From Gari tellinella (taxonomy: Eukaryota > Mollusca > Bivalvia > Cardiida > Psammobiidae): DNA of 64,000 bases. Both the position numbers and the translations under genes were made by a program. The stretch lies in contig OV277866.1 in the NCBI GenBank assembly GCA_922989275.2, positions 34,613,246 through 34,677,245 on the forward strand. The letters are read 5' to 3'. This document shows positions 44,101-53,617 of this stretch, piece after piece (positions within the stretch are counted from its first letter, which is position 1; every line of letters begins with the position of its first letter). The notes beneath the pieces were generated by a model that ran no database searches, was not told the origin of the DNA, and worked only from the letters and a program-made list of their open reading frames with translations.

Positions 44101-47100
44101 TTTCAATATTAACCTCCCTTTACCAACATGGTCAACTACCGTATAGTATCTTTTTCAAGTTGTTTGATTCTAAAAGCTTACCAGTTGTTTTATATGGTGC
44201 TGAGATTTGGGGATACAGTTCCAGAACTAGTTCAGAAACAGTTTTACATTATGCATGTAAGAGATATTTGTGTACGAGTAAACACTCAACAAATGCTGCT
44301 GTCCTAGGAGATTGTGAGCGTTTTCCGATAGCAATATAAAGTGCTAGGAGGTACATAAAATACTGGTTTAAAATCACAAAAATGTCTGATACGAGGTATG
44401 TCAAAAAATATTACAATATGCTTTTGAAAATGCCGAATGATGGTTATTTTAACTGGTCATCGGAAGTGAAAAACCTTCTATGTGAATATGGTTTTGCATA
44501 TATTTGGTATAACCAAGGTACTGATAACGAAAAATTGTTTTTAATACTGTTTGTACAGAGGATGAAAGATACACATTTACGAAACTGGTACAGTTATGTT
44601 GAGACCTGTTCTAAATGTTCATACGAACGTGAGATTTTCCTGGATGTTTTAACAGTAAGAAATTCAGACACTGTTACGCTCAGTTCAGAACAGGTATACA
44701 TGAACTGGAAATAGAAAGGGGGCGGTATAGGAACATACCAAGAGAAGAACGCTTGTGTAGGGTTTGTTCAAATGGTGATGTTGAAGATGAGTTTCACTTT
44801 CTGTTTATTTGTAGTGTTTATGCAGATTTAAGAGATAGTTTTATACCTAGAAACGTATATAATAACCCATCCTTACAGAAAATGTACAATATGCTAGCAA
44901 CAACAAAAGAAGCAAAACTTAGAAATTCTGCTCAATATATATATTATGCTCTTGCTTTGAAACGACAGATATTAAATACTTAAGCATTTATATAGTACAC
45001 CCAAACTATGATTTAGTATACTACCGGTATACATGTATGTGTTGATATATAAATCTGAATAAGGGGAGATCCTTTGAAAGCACAGAAAACAAAGCAAATA
45101 CTGAAAATTGCAGACTCGGTTTAATTGAGTCTGTTCATGAGCAATACTGAAATGTGCAACAGTGCTCACGCCCCCTAAAATCTATATCTCACGTATCTAT
45201 ATATAAAACAATCCAATACTACTCTACTACATTGATTGTATATTATGCTTTGTCTGTATTTCTTGTACTATGGGCTGGAGGCATGATTGTATAAATAAAC
45301 AATTTGATTTATTCTTTTTAAATTATTCAATTATTATGACAAAATTATGTTTTGTAATTCATAGTCACCGCTGTATTTGATGGTAGAGTATCTACTGTTT
45401 GTTTCAGCACATTTGGAAATAACTTTTCAATTTATAGTTTGAGACACGCAGTTAACAGCGTACTGGTAAAATTCCGCTTACCGAAAAATAACCAATACTG
45501 TTCATCACCCATAATTATTGTCAGTGCGATACAGAACGATATAGTTTGCTGTCGACGTACTTGATGGCTACAACTAGATTGGGTTCCTTTGTGCGCAAAT
45601 GTGATTGCCGGATTCCGTCAAAAAAGTCGAGAGTAGTAAACACGGCCCTGTATCACACCGGCATATGGTGATACGATTTTGTGTGCTTTCAATATACTCA
45701 CAAACAATTAAAACGAGTGTATATGCAGAGACATTTGACTTTCATGTAGAGCAAATAACTATTTAACGTCACAGCTTAATACGATAACGGTTAACATGCG
45801 TATTAATATATACCATCAATTCCGTTGGGCTTATCGGAAACAATGTTGGCTGAAGTACAAACAGTTGAAAACAGTTATTTCGATACAAAATATTGTATTC
45901 CAACTTACAAATACACACCCAGTGAAGAGGAAAGACCCGGTATCACGGGAAGGCATATAATAAAACTTTGTAAATGTATTCGAATATTTGAAACGTTAAA
46001 TGCTACTATTAGTCATGGAGCTTCTTATATTGTTTGTGATGTAAAAAAAAAGGGATATAATGTCCGTTTTCCGTAAACTTTAATTTACATACATGTAGCA
46101 CCAACACACTGATTATAGTGCTCCCTCTCTACTATAACACCCAATGGAAGACAAACATGTTGTTCGATGTTCAGTGTGTGTTGTTATAGGGAGGGAAAAT
46201 TAAGACTTCGCTTACATTTGCAAACAGCTTGAATTAAAACTAGACGCCTGATCTGGATTCAATCTGTCACTTGTCCTTATATCTCCTTTTCAAATGTCCT
46301 CTATTAATTATATAACTTTTTAGGCAAAAGAGCAGACGAGAAATTTAAGCACATGATATTGCTACAGTTAAAGTACCTTGTTTGGGGAACAGCGAAAATT
46401 ATTGTTGTAAGGAGGGAATCGTTGTTCGGAGGACCGTTGTAATATAGGAGCACTGTAGGACTTTTTATTTTAGTGGATTTACGAATTCAAAATGATAATG
46501 AATCAAACGCTGTTTTTTTCATGTTTCATCAACAACAGATACAGAGGATACAAAACTTTCCATTGTGGCAACAGTATCAAGCCAAGAAAACGCAACTGGC
46601 CTCCCAGAATCCCCCAGGAACAAGGAATGAACGTATGTTGTGGCATGGTACTAAAGTAGGTGCAATTGACAGAATCAACCAACACGGATACAACAGAAGC
46701 TATTGTGGTGCCAACGGCAAGTGTCCCAGGAGCATTTGTTTTTATTACCTGAAATGATGTTTGTTACTCCTTATGTACCAGGTCCAGCACGTGCAATCAG
46801 TCTGGATTAAGATCAGCCGTCACATAACGGGGTGCGGTGAAAATCCAAATTATTTGACAATCATATAAAAATCTGAATAAGAGGAGATCCTTTGAAAGCA
46901 CAGAAAACAAAGCAAATACTGAAAATTGCAGACTACATTTCTGAGTCAAACTGCAAACTATTCTGAATTTTAGAAACAAAACAAGACGATGTATTAACGA
47001 TGCTAGTGAAATTTTTAGACGGGTTACGGCGTCATAATAGCAGTGAAGGAGTTAAACTGTTTGAATATTACTTTGTTGATAAATGTACATGTATATGGTT

Positions 47101-47694
47101 TTCTTTCTTCGATAGAGACACAATTGCTAATCAATAAATAAATAATATTTAAATAAGTTATCCTTCACTTGAACCAATGGTTTAGGAAATACTTGAGCAA
47201 CTGGCAAGCTAATACTCTTTACAATTGCTATCAATAGCATTCGTCATAATCTGGATTACAATTGCCAACTGTCATTTTACCAACCGTCTTTGATTCGGAT
47301 GTTTTCATTTCACATATTTGCGTTATTAACTTATTGTCTGGTGTGTCTATACATCATATATTATGGTTTAACCACCCGTTTTCCTTTTTTAGGGACTAAC
47401 TTTGGTCATGGGGTTTACTTTGCCGAGAAGGCCGTTTCAGCTTGTTACAGCACCTTTGCTGCTCCGGACCGTAATGGCATCAAACATATATACCAGTGTA
47501 GAGTGCTGACTGGTGAATATACACACGGACGGACAGACATTAGAGCGCCTCCAGCAAAACCAAGCGGTGGACCACAGGCCATGTACGATTCTCTTGTGGA
47601 CGACACCAACGCTCCATCCCTATATGTTATTTTAAACGATACTCAGGCGTACCCAGAATATCTGATTTCGTTCAAGTCCAAACATGCAGTGTAG
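31971..47694 (+). CDS. PARP14-like mono-ADP-ribosyltransferase, copy B (seven exons seen)
   Basis: Exons are 31971-32170, 32411-32535, 33253-33438, 34127-34242, 35678-35820, 46539-46716 and 47393-47694. Every junction keeps phase and no stop or frameshift is present. The order is a helical/KH-like region in exons 1-2 (MSDRDLDEISNQL; YIDIVARQHNVELNMM; INGIRTNVYEALDKIY), then WWE in exons 3-4, then the PARP catalytic domain in exons 5-7. The catalytic residues are His in LWHGT, Tyr in GHGVYFAEKA and Leu in AYPEYLISF, so mono-ADP-ribosylation is expected. Upstream macro domains usual for PARP14 are not in the window. The exon 5-6 intron is 10.7 kb because of a Penelope-like element and a LINE. 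Expression across that intron is uncertain, but the exons look functional. Confidence 0.8.
32411..32535 (+). CDS. Copy B exon 2: KH-like segment
   Basis: Acceptor TTGCTATTGCAG, donor GTAGGT. Contains YIDIVARQHNVELNMM and GIRTNVYEALDKIY, the alpha-beta pattern of KH-like domains before the WWE of PARP14-type proteins. Confidence 0.6.
32536..33252 (+). other. Intron, copy B
   Basis: No gene or element is recognised in its first part; from 33121 it is collinear with copy A upstream of its first exon. Confidence 0.5.
33253..33438 (+). CDS. Copy B exon 3: first half of WWE
   Basis: Acceptor TTTTCCATAG, donor GTAAGA. KLRDVERNEH...IIQWHFVE; intact and closely similar to copy A. Confidence 0.75.
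34127..34242 (+). CDS. Copy B exon 4: second half of WWE
   Basis: Acceptor TTTTTGCTCAG, donor GTAAAT. RLYVIDFLVMTQYPHDSP, intact. Same length as copy A. Flanking introns 33439-34126 and 34243-35677 are collinear with copy A and hold nothing else recognised. Confidence 0.75.
35678..35820 (+). CDS. Copy B exon 5: start of PARP catalytic domain
   Basis: Acceptor TATCTCTTTAG, donor GTGAGT; intact. Followed after 52 bases by the Penelope-like insertion. Confidence 0.75.
36180..36230 (-). promoter_or_regulatory. SECIS-like hairpin, retroelement copy 2
   Basis: Minus strand: ATGA (36230-36227), a helix arm, an A-rich apical start, the CCG/CGG inner helix, a return arm, and canonical TGAT (36183-36180). 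Same architecture as the copies at 16568 and 63807, with an expanded A-run. Confidence 0.65.
36239..37662 (-). pseudogene. Penelope-like reverse transcriptase
   Basis: The 349-codon open part (37662-36613) contains YWIQKLHKTPYKSRFIANSS, the TYDLSTLYTTLPH motif, GIPMGTNCAPLVADLF and the catalytic YLDD (residues 264-267). It then continues after a stop into the C-terminal extension matching 16205-16561. The RT would copy element RNA at a nicked target. An in-frame UGA at 37655-37657 precedes RLHY, where Cys is expected. A frameshift lies just after it. Confidence 0.8.
37997..38763 (-). pseudogene. Linker and CxC region of the Penelope-like protein
   Basis: Open frame of at least 219 codons, extended upstream in the same frame to the frameshift near 38765. 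It contains basic helical sequence and, near its end, RCDC followed by SSKFCYAPVGHIITGNF (CDC at 38071-38063). The CxC motif between endonuclease and RT is described for N-terminal-endonuclease Penelope-like elements. The frame ends in TAA, with three more in-frame TAA codons before the RT part. Confidence 0.7.
38764..39416 (-). pseudogene. GIY-YIG endonuclease part of the Penelope-like protein, with three UGA codons
   Basis: The frame from 39416 runs through to about 38764 with no TAA or TAG, only three UGA codons: 39063-39065, 38970-38972 and 38937-38939. Their surroundings are KCNAKR-U-ACCNYLSC, IDSDIN-U-RTNHIIYVLT and VLT-U-KAPGCGVQYVG. In related elements Cys is expected at all three places. 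The nuclease motif is GVQYVGQTGRPLKTRFNEH, giving the GIY-YIG pair with the following Arg and His. The domain would cut target DNA for integration. A frameshift near 38765 separates it from the next part. Confidence 0.75.
40300..41445 (+). pseudogene. LINE ORF1 with 2A peptide, coiled coil and RNA-binding domain
   Basis: ATG 40300. Residues 46-70 are hydrophobic (signal-anchor-like), and residues 103-110 read DIESNPGP, a complete 2A motif. After it come about 80 residues of coiled coil, an in-frame TAA at 40903-40905, then in the same frame more coiled coil and a domain starting NNMRIFGLN and ending near KRLKAEGKAGYY, like the RNA-binding domain of LINE ORF1 proteins. The stop is TGA 41443-41445. 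The 2A site would split the N-terminal membrane-targeted leader from the nucleic-acid-binding part during translation. Only the TAA damages the frame. Confidence 0.75.
40606..40629 (+). other. 2A 'StopGo' ribosome-skipping motif
   Basis: Codes for DIESNPGP, fitting D-x-E-x-N-P-G-P. The preceding residues RLKMLLAN also fit the usual helical, Leu-rich context. Skipping occurs between the last Gly and Pro in known 2A peptides. Confidence 0.8.
41596..44983 (+). pseudogene. LINE ORF2: APE endonuclease and reverse transcriptase, broken
   Basis: Endonuclease 41596-42648: MCWNIEG, GLIETW, VIGDLNARTG, SSVIDYIL, ESCHF. A frameshift in an A7 run near 42636 leads to the pre-RT region and the RT: KAPG followed by TAG 43124-43126 then DGIPPGFF; TAA near 43247 before VPIFKKGD; a frameshift near 43490 before VDFKTAFDSV; QGCLASPKLF; catalytic FADD at 43813-43824; a further frameshift near 43960 and a TAA at 44337-44339. 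The C-terminal end carries a zinc-knuckle-like CRVCSNGDVEDEFHFLFIC near 44754. It would perform target-primed reverse transcription if intact. Confidence 0.8.
45810..46076 (+). other. Open frame in the PARP intron, unknown
   Basis: A frame of about 88 codons ending TAA, containing TKYCIPTYKYTPSEEERPGITGR and SHGASYIVCDVKKKGYNVRFP, which looks like real coding sequence. The copy A equivalent (28430-28690) is broken by several indels and a stop. It sits between catalytic exons on the same strand but fits no PARP part. It may be an exonised or transposed fragment of another gene. Confidence 0.3.
46116..46457. mobile_element. MITE with AGTGCTCCCTCTCTAC ends, shared with copy A
   Basis: Related to 23984-24343 and orthologous to about 28709-29050, so it predates the A/B duplication. 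A hairpin-family half copy lies at 46217-46270. Confidence 0.6.
46539..46716 (+). CDS. Copy B exon 6: PARP NAD-binding part with LWHGT
   Basis: Acceptor CAACAACAG, GC donor (GCAAGT, 46717-46722). Intact, 178 nt; His of the triad in MLWHGT. Confidence 0.8.
46871..46935 (+). repeat. 65-bp insertion copied from the LINE 3' UTR
   Basis: Matches 45053-45116 of the LINE with one or two differences and is absent at the orthologous place in copy A (near 29473). It includes neither LINE end. The rest of this intron (46717-47392) matches copy A and holds nothing else. Confidence 0.75.
47393..47694 (+). CDS. Copy B last exon: PARP C-terminal part
   Basis: Acceptor TTCCTTTTTTAG. GHGVYFAEKA, CRVLTGEYTHG, YDSLVDDTNAPSLYVI, AYPEYLISF, then a short tail and TAG. 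Intact. Confidence 0.8.
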
Positions 47695-48879
47695 ATGCAA
47701 TGCCACATACAACAAGACTATAGAATGATTCGTTTGTAAAAGTGTTTAACGATAGTGCATGAGTGTAAAGGTTTTATCCTCTAAAAGGCAACTCAAATCT
47801 TGTATTAGATACAACACAACATTTTAATAATGACGTGATTTTATGAGTAATGCAACTATAATTGGGAGATCCATTGCGGATTTGTATGATTTTTATCTTC
47901 AAAAAAGAAAAAGCAGATACTAGTTTTAAAAACAACATGGATACAATCTGTAACTTGCATTCAAACTTAAACCTTTTTATAATTTACTATTTATCTTCAC
48001 ATATTACATTATGTACACGTGAAGTTAGTGACAAACCCATCTGCAGTATCATCCCTAATATGTGGTTCGTGTCAATGTGATGTATATTACATTGCTAGAC
48101 CTTTTAAATGATGTTTTGCTTACTTTTAAATAACAGTCTCTGAATACAAACCTGACGCTTAGTATCACGGCTTAAAAATGTAACAGTTAATATAGAATGG
48201 AAAAGTTGGACAATGATATATATTATACTTTTGAAGAATATTATAATGCATCGTGATAAGATATGGAATAGTTTAATTAGCTCTAATAGTCATCATTATC
48301 TTCATACATTTGCCTGGAAATCCAGACAAATGACACTTATACTCAGTAGCATGTATGCAGAAAATAGTGGGAATAGTGCTTTGTGATTGTAAGTAGCCTC
48401 TCCGTGTTGTTGTTACCTGTCACTAGAATCGTCTTTTCACGAGCCCTTTCGCCTCGTGAAGACGATTCCAATGAGATGCAACACATGAACATATAGAGGA
48501 CGTGATTAAATCTAGAGCCCTGTTGTTATCAATATCGATTACTAATCATAGTACATACAATAGTGTTATTAAATAAGTACATAAGTCGAGCTTCGGAATC
48601 TCGAACTCGCATAAGTCGACCTTGCTTTATATCTGCTGTTTAATTACTTTGTTTTAATATTATATTTAAATCGAGCATGTCCGTATTCCAAAGCCAAAAC
48701 ATGGTTAGTGATAGTTTAGCCTTGAAACACGCACATGATCGACTTCTACGAGTTCAAGACATCAAAGCTACACTAATTAAAACATATTCAAATATTTAAA
48801 ACGTAAATTAGCGCAACACAATAGATTTGTTGTCCGTTGACCTGTATTTGCACTTACTAAAATCGTCTCTGTTGATATC
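47695..48879. other. Non-coding stretch after PARP copy B
   Basis: No gene. A hairpin AATCGTCTTTTCACGAG / CTCGTGAAGACGATT lies at 48429-48469. Confidence 0.4.
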
Positions 48880-48885
48880 GCATAC

Positions 48886-49150
48886 TGATTTACTCATTGA
48901 GCAATCATAGAGTCTCTCAGTTTAAAGGCTCTTGTAATAAAATTAGCGATTGTGAGTGTATCTCTTTCACTAGCAGCAGTCATAATCTCATAAAACAACA
49001 TTAAGTGAACTGTCCTCTGCAACCATGTAAGTTTGAAATACTCTTTGCGTAAATCACTGTACGCTGGGCAGACTAGAAACATATGAAATGTGTCCTCAAC
49101 GACGTGGATCTGATTACTATGACACTGAAAATAGTGTATATATCAAGACG
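48886..49150 (-). pseudogene. LINE ORF2 C-terminal fragment
   Basis: The minus-strand frame contains FLVCPAYSDLRKEYF and ITRAFKLRDSMI, resembling the zinc-knuckle end of ORF2 at 44754-44983 (FLFICSVYADLRDSF). The upstream Cys/His residues are degraded. Confidence 0.5.
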
Positions 49151-49687
49151 GGAAGCTGCGACTTAGACGAGACGACATTTCAAAAAATAACTCTCACAAA
49201 TATCTATATGATTTAATTTGAGAGTATATATTGTTTACTTTATTGTTTTTGGTTGTGTTGAGCAAACTCCGATGCATACCCTGCAATGACCACGGTGTTT
49301 TGGATATATATTTGTTCAGTACGATGTGTCGAACAGAGATATAATTAATATGAGTATATAGACTTTTATTCACTTCACAGATAATTAATATACTCACGGA
49401 ATTTAAAAACCGTGCATGGTTGAAATTTGTGCTAAATGTACACGTTTTCAATTAGCTCACGTAAAGGCGGTTTATACAATTGAATAAAGTGTGTAGAATG
49501 TATTGGTTACCCTTTTCGTAAAAGTTACGTTCATTTGCGTGTCGAAAGACGTTTGTCTATTTTAGCATAAATTGGTCAGGGCACTCATTTGTACGGTACA
49601 TGCAACATGTTTTTAATGTACATGGGTTGTTATTGAAGTAAATCATCGAAAAAAAAAGTAAGGTTTGTTGTATCAACCATGACGGCT
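49151..49687. other. No gene seen
   Basis: AT-rich sequence without recognised repeats. Confidence 0.35.
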
Positions 49688-50335
49688 ATGCCACGGCTGT
49701 CTGAAAATGCACGTTTACGTTCAGTCAGCATATTAGAGGCTGCAATGAAGAAAAAATGATATCGCAGACCGATTTGGCCTACATCGTAAGATCATGTCGT
49801 CATTATAGAGACGTATCGACAAATTGGCAATGCTCGTGAGAATCTGCAACCAGGAATACCGCTATTTTCGTAACGTCGACAAGATATGTATATTCCCGTT
49901 GCACATGTGCGTGATCGTTTTCAGTCTTCAAACTTTACGGCTAGAAACATTCGACGACTTTGTCTAATCAGCAGGAGGACAAAGCTGAAAAAGTATGCTA
50001 ATTTTGAATCCGTCTTCGACGTCCTACTGTACTTACCGTTCTGACGCCAAACCCGCCATATTGTCTTACAGCATGACAGCGCTCATCCACACGTCTTTCG
50101 CGTGCGTTTTCACGACCTTCCTACAGAAAAAAAACATCCAAGTCTCATCCGAGTCCATGCTTGGGATGCGAGTGGACGTCGTTTGCGACGTCTATCGAAC
50201 CATTCATTGACGTTGGAACAGCTGGCTGATTGTTTAGTCATGGTATGGAATTACATTGTTCGCAGCGTTGGCAATGTCCATTCGACGGTGATGTCGTGCT
50301 TGTTTGATGCAAACGGAGGACACATGCGTTGTTAA
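49688..50335 (+). pseudogene. Tc1-like transposase relic
   Basis: Starts ATGCCACGGCTGTCTGAAAA (MPRLSENARLRS), with an in-frame TGA soon after. Later pieces read VAHVRDRFQSSNFTARNIRR and ISRRT. After a gap the end reads LQHDSAHPH, HSLTLEQLADCLVMVWNYI and FDANGGHMRC, matching the closing part of Tc1 transposases (the SPDLNPIEH region is degraded). Frameshifts and a central deletion make it dead. TIRs were not located. Confidence 0.65.
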
Positions 50336-51429
50336 TTGTGTGACATGGGTCTTGACCCTTAATGTCGAAAAAGCATGGTAGTGCAATCATGATTGACATC
50401 ACACATTAATGACTCGTATGAAATGTTAGATTGATGTTTAATATAACATGGTAACAAAGTCAATTTATATCTGGATTGTTATTCCTTAGTATTATTTAGA
50501 AAGTTATTCCCAATGCACAGTTTTTACATTCCGTGAGTATATATGGTTATTGTAGTTCGGAAATTACGTATGTATAATATCAAACTATGTTTTTAATCTG
50601 GTGGCTGGTGGAAGTTTAAAGCGAATGTCATGTAATTCAGAATCTAAAAATGCATCTCGTGATATCCGATTTAATTTCACCTTACATGAGGCTCTTATAA
50701 TTATTCAATAATGCATATTTTGTGGTACGCATGAGACGGAGAGATGTGGTGTGTGCATGATGCGTCCGTTGAGGAAAGGGTTATCTTGGCAATAAATAGC
50801 TTGAAAGACGGATATATGTTTTGAACAATTGCTGACGAGGAGTATATAGGCACTAAGCTTGGATCACCAATCGTGAGCTAATTTGACATGTGTAATACTT
50901 AATAACCTAGGTATGGTTCACATGCGAGATTCTGGCGGAATTCTCTTTCTGCACCATTTACACTTCAGTGTTTTTTCAGTGTCAAAACCGATATTTACTT
51001 AAAGCATGATCAAAGTAAAGTACAAGGTGCCTGTATGAATCACCTGCCAGGAAAACTGTTATATGGCCCTATATCTGTAGCGCGTTCAGTTACCGTATCG
51101 ATTACATAAAAAAACGTAACAATTTAACTAAAACGACCCGTTTGCACGATATCGATTGCGAACGGCACGAACGGCCTCAGAGGTAGTGAGCCAAGGTGAA
51201 CGAGAAAAAAACAAACTGGCGACCAAATGAGTTTATAAAAAACAGGGAACAGTCCCAAATTGTTTACGTTATTAAAATGAATGAATATGCAAACATTGTT
51301 TTTATATAAGCTTAATATTTCTGCCCCTGGCATCTATATATTTGGAGGCATAGATCGTATAGTGATTGCCCTGTCCATTCATGCGTCCTTCCTTCCGTCC
51401 GTCCGTCAGTGTATACGAGGTTTACCAGA
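50336..51429. other. No gene seen
   Basis: AT-rich sequence; no repeat family is recognised. Confidence 0.35.
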
Positions 51430-52060
51430 ATTTACCGTTTTTACCATTTTTTTCTAGCATCAGCACATCCTACTCAAAATACAGTAGTTGCCTTGGCCTC
51501 GACCTTGAACTAATTTGGAGTTTGAATATTGTGAATAGGCTATTTCTTGGGTAACCAGATTTTCCCGTTTCATCTAGCGTCAACATTACTGACTACAAAG
51601 GCTTTGATACTTGTATGGTTGTTTGTCTTGGACCACTACGAACCTTGATTGTGACCTTGAATTTGAGCTTATTTTGAATTCGAGTATTTTAAGTCGGATA
51701 TTTCTAGGTTAACTAAGTTTTACTATTTCGTATAATGTCAATACTAAAGGCTACTATTATTTGATACGTATGTAGCTGTTGCCTTGGACCACTACCAATC
51801 CACCCGTATTACCAAATCTTTATTTTGACATTGACCTTAACTGAGTTGGACTCAGAATGGTTAAAATGGACTAAGTTGGACTCAGAATAGTTAAAATGGG
51901 TAGTTTTTAGTTAATAAAATTTGACGCTTTGGTCTAGCGTTTACACTACTGACTACAATGCTTTGATACTTATTTATTTCTGCCTTTGACCATGACAAAT
52001 TCACCCATGTCTCAATTTGACTTTGACCATTACCTAAGTTGGACTCAGCAACAATGAACA
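51430..52060 (+). repeat. Degenerate tandem repeat, ~180-bp unit
   Basis: About four units with phrases CTAGCRTCAACACTACTGACTACAA, GCTTTGATACTT, GCCTTGGACCACTAC and TTGACCTTGA. Open frames here are not supported. Confidence 0.6.
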
Positions 52061-53546
52061 ACTTGATAAAACTGGAGTCTGGTAAATATCCCCAACGTGT
52101 TTCTAAAATCCGTCCAACGGTTTTATATTGTATTTATATATAAGACTGGTTTGAGGGAAATTCTTAATATGAAATTGAATCAGAAGAAAATTGTTCTACA
52201 TTTGTCAACCTAAGACATGGTGTAGAGGAAACTTTTATAGTCGATATGATATTAACACCCATCATGTAAACACATATTTAGCTTTGACAAAAAACACCTT
52301 TAAACACATTAATATCTACATATACATATCAATAATTCGTTATCTTCTAAATAAGAAAATATGATATCGTCGTTTTAAGTCAGTATTTTCGTTTGAATAT
52401 GTCATGAAAAAATTAAGGTTACACATCACGTATGCATGCCCATTAGAAACAAGTGTATATGTTTCACATAGAATCGGTATTGTCAACAACATTGCCATAG
52501 AGTAGAAGGGTATACTATATATGAAATCGCCTAGGTGTCTTCTTACTTTAACACGACTCGAAACGTTCGGAATATAAACCATAAATACCGAGAAATGGTC
52601 TTTTTCCCGCGATAATGCACGGCAAATGCGGCTTTCAAACGGCTGTTCGATTTGCTCCCACACTCGTAATTTATTAATGAAATTTCTTAAACCACGTGAA
52701 GTAGTACGCACGTAGTAAATCTGACTCCACGTTTCAGCTGCACTCACGGTTCAAATTAATTTCACAATTGTGAAAGCGATTACCTTGGCATAAAGAATCC
52801 AGGACATGATGCAAATTATATCGTTGTTCACTTCATTGTGGAAGATAAAACATTATTGATTTGGAATTGGTTTTCGATTCAGCTTTTGCCTTTTACTCGT
52901 AAAACATTAGCGGTGAAAGTCGTGTAAGTAAATATAACAGCCAAAATGGGAAAGCCACTTAAACATGTTTGGCTTATTCTCCGGGAAAAGTATTTTTGCT
53001 TACAAAAAACTCGTGTTAGAATTAAAATAACAAATGTGTAGGTGTACATTATGGTGCATTAGATCAAACTAACTATTTTGTTATTTCTTAATTATAAAAT
53101 ATGCTCTTACAGAATATGTTGAACTTTACGGGCCTTTTTCCAAGATAAGCATTAGCCGCTTTAATGTTATGGATGAGTGCGCACAGAAAGACATAAATAA
53201 AAACGATTGACCTGAGAGGGGTTTGGTTCCAGCCGGTCCAGGGCCTCATTGTGTTAGGGGAGATGGGATGAGGGGTGGCTATGCCCTTTACAGAAAATGA
53301 CCATATTGCAGGCTCGTGTAATTCATATAGAGTGATAACACTTTGAGATTTATGGCTATTGAAGGTACCTTTACCCTTTCAATCCTAAATTTCTCTTGTG
53401 GGTAGTTATCTTCCTTTTGAATTTTTCTAGTACATGTATTTTAAACCAGTCTACTGTTACGGGTTTGGTATGACAACAAAAAACAATAAAAAAAGTCAGA
53501 ATAAGTTTGTATTTTTTTAAACAGAAGAGAAGTTGAATATGAATGA
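52061..53546. other. No gene seen
   Basis: Non-coding, AT-rich. The frame at 52340-52747 on the minus strand has no recognisable domain and no supporting signals. Confidence 0.3.
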
Positions 53547-53617
53547 CAAACAGTTTTGGATTTAGAACAGACGCGGCGTATGATTTTAATCGAAACTGTT
53601 TGCAAATGTAAGCCAAA
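53547..53617. repeat. Palindromic hairpin, GATCAGACGCCGCG family
   Basis: CAAACAGTTTTGGATT..AGACGCGGCG.. and ..AATCGAAACTGTTTGCAAATG; a degenerate copy. Confidence 0.6.

Larger units (their letters stand above)
40189..45307 (+). mobile_element. Full-length APE-type LINE (non-LTR retrotransposon), inactive
   Basis: Flanked by the target duplication TTTATTC (40182-40188 and 45308-45314); copy A of the PARP locus shows the empty site near 27910. It has a short 5' UTR, ORF1 (2A peptide, coiled coil, RNA-binding domain), ORF2 (APE endonuclease, RT, C-terminal CCHC) and a 3' UTR of about 320 bases with AATAAA near 45293. One stop in ORF1 and several stops and frameshifts in ORF2 make it inactive. 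The clade is not resolved from sequence alone; CR1-like elements are the best known carriers of 2A in molluscs. Confidence 0.85.
45315..47680 (+). repeat. Segmental duplication unit B, distal part
   Basis: Continues the collinearity with unit A (about 27910-30468) on the far side of the LINE. Carries the 65-bp insertion at 46871-46935 and lacks the 214-bp MITE. Confidence 0.8.

Noticed and set aside
52340..52747. Minus-strand frame of 135 codons as a gene
   Set aside because: No domain, no splice or promoter context and codon use not distinct from the surrounding non-coding sequence.
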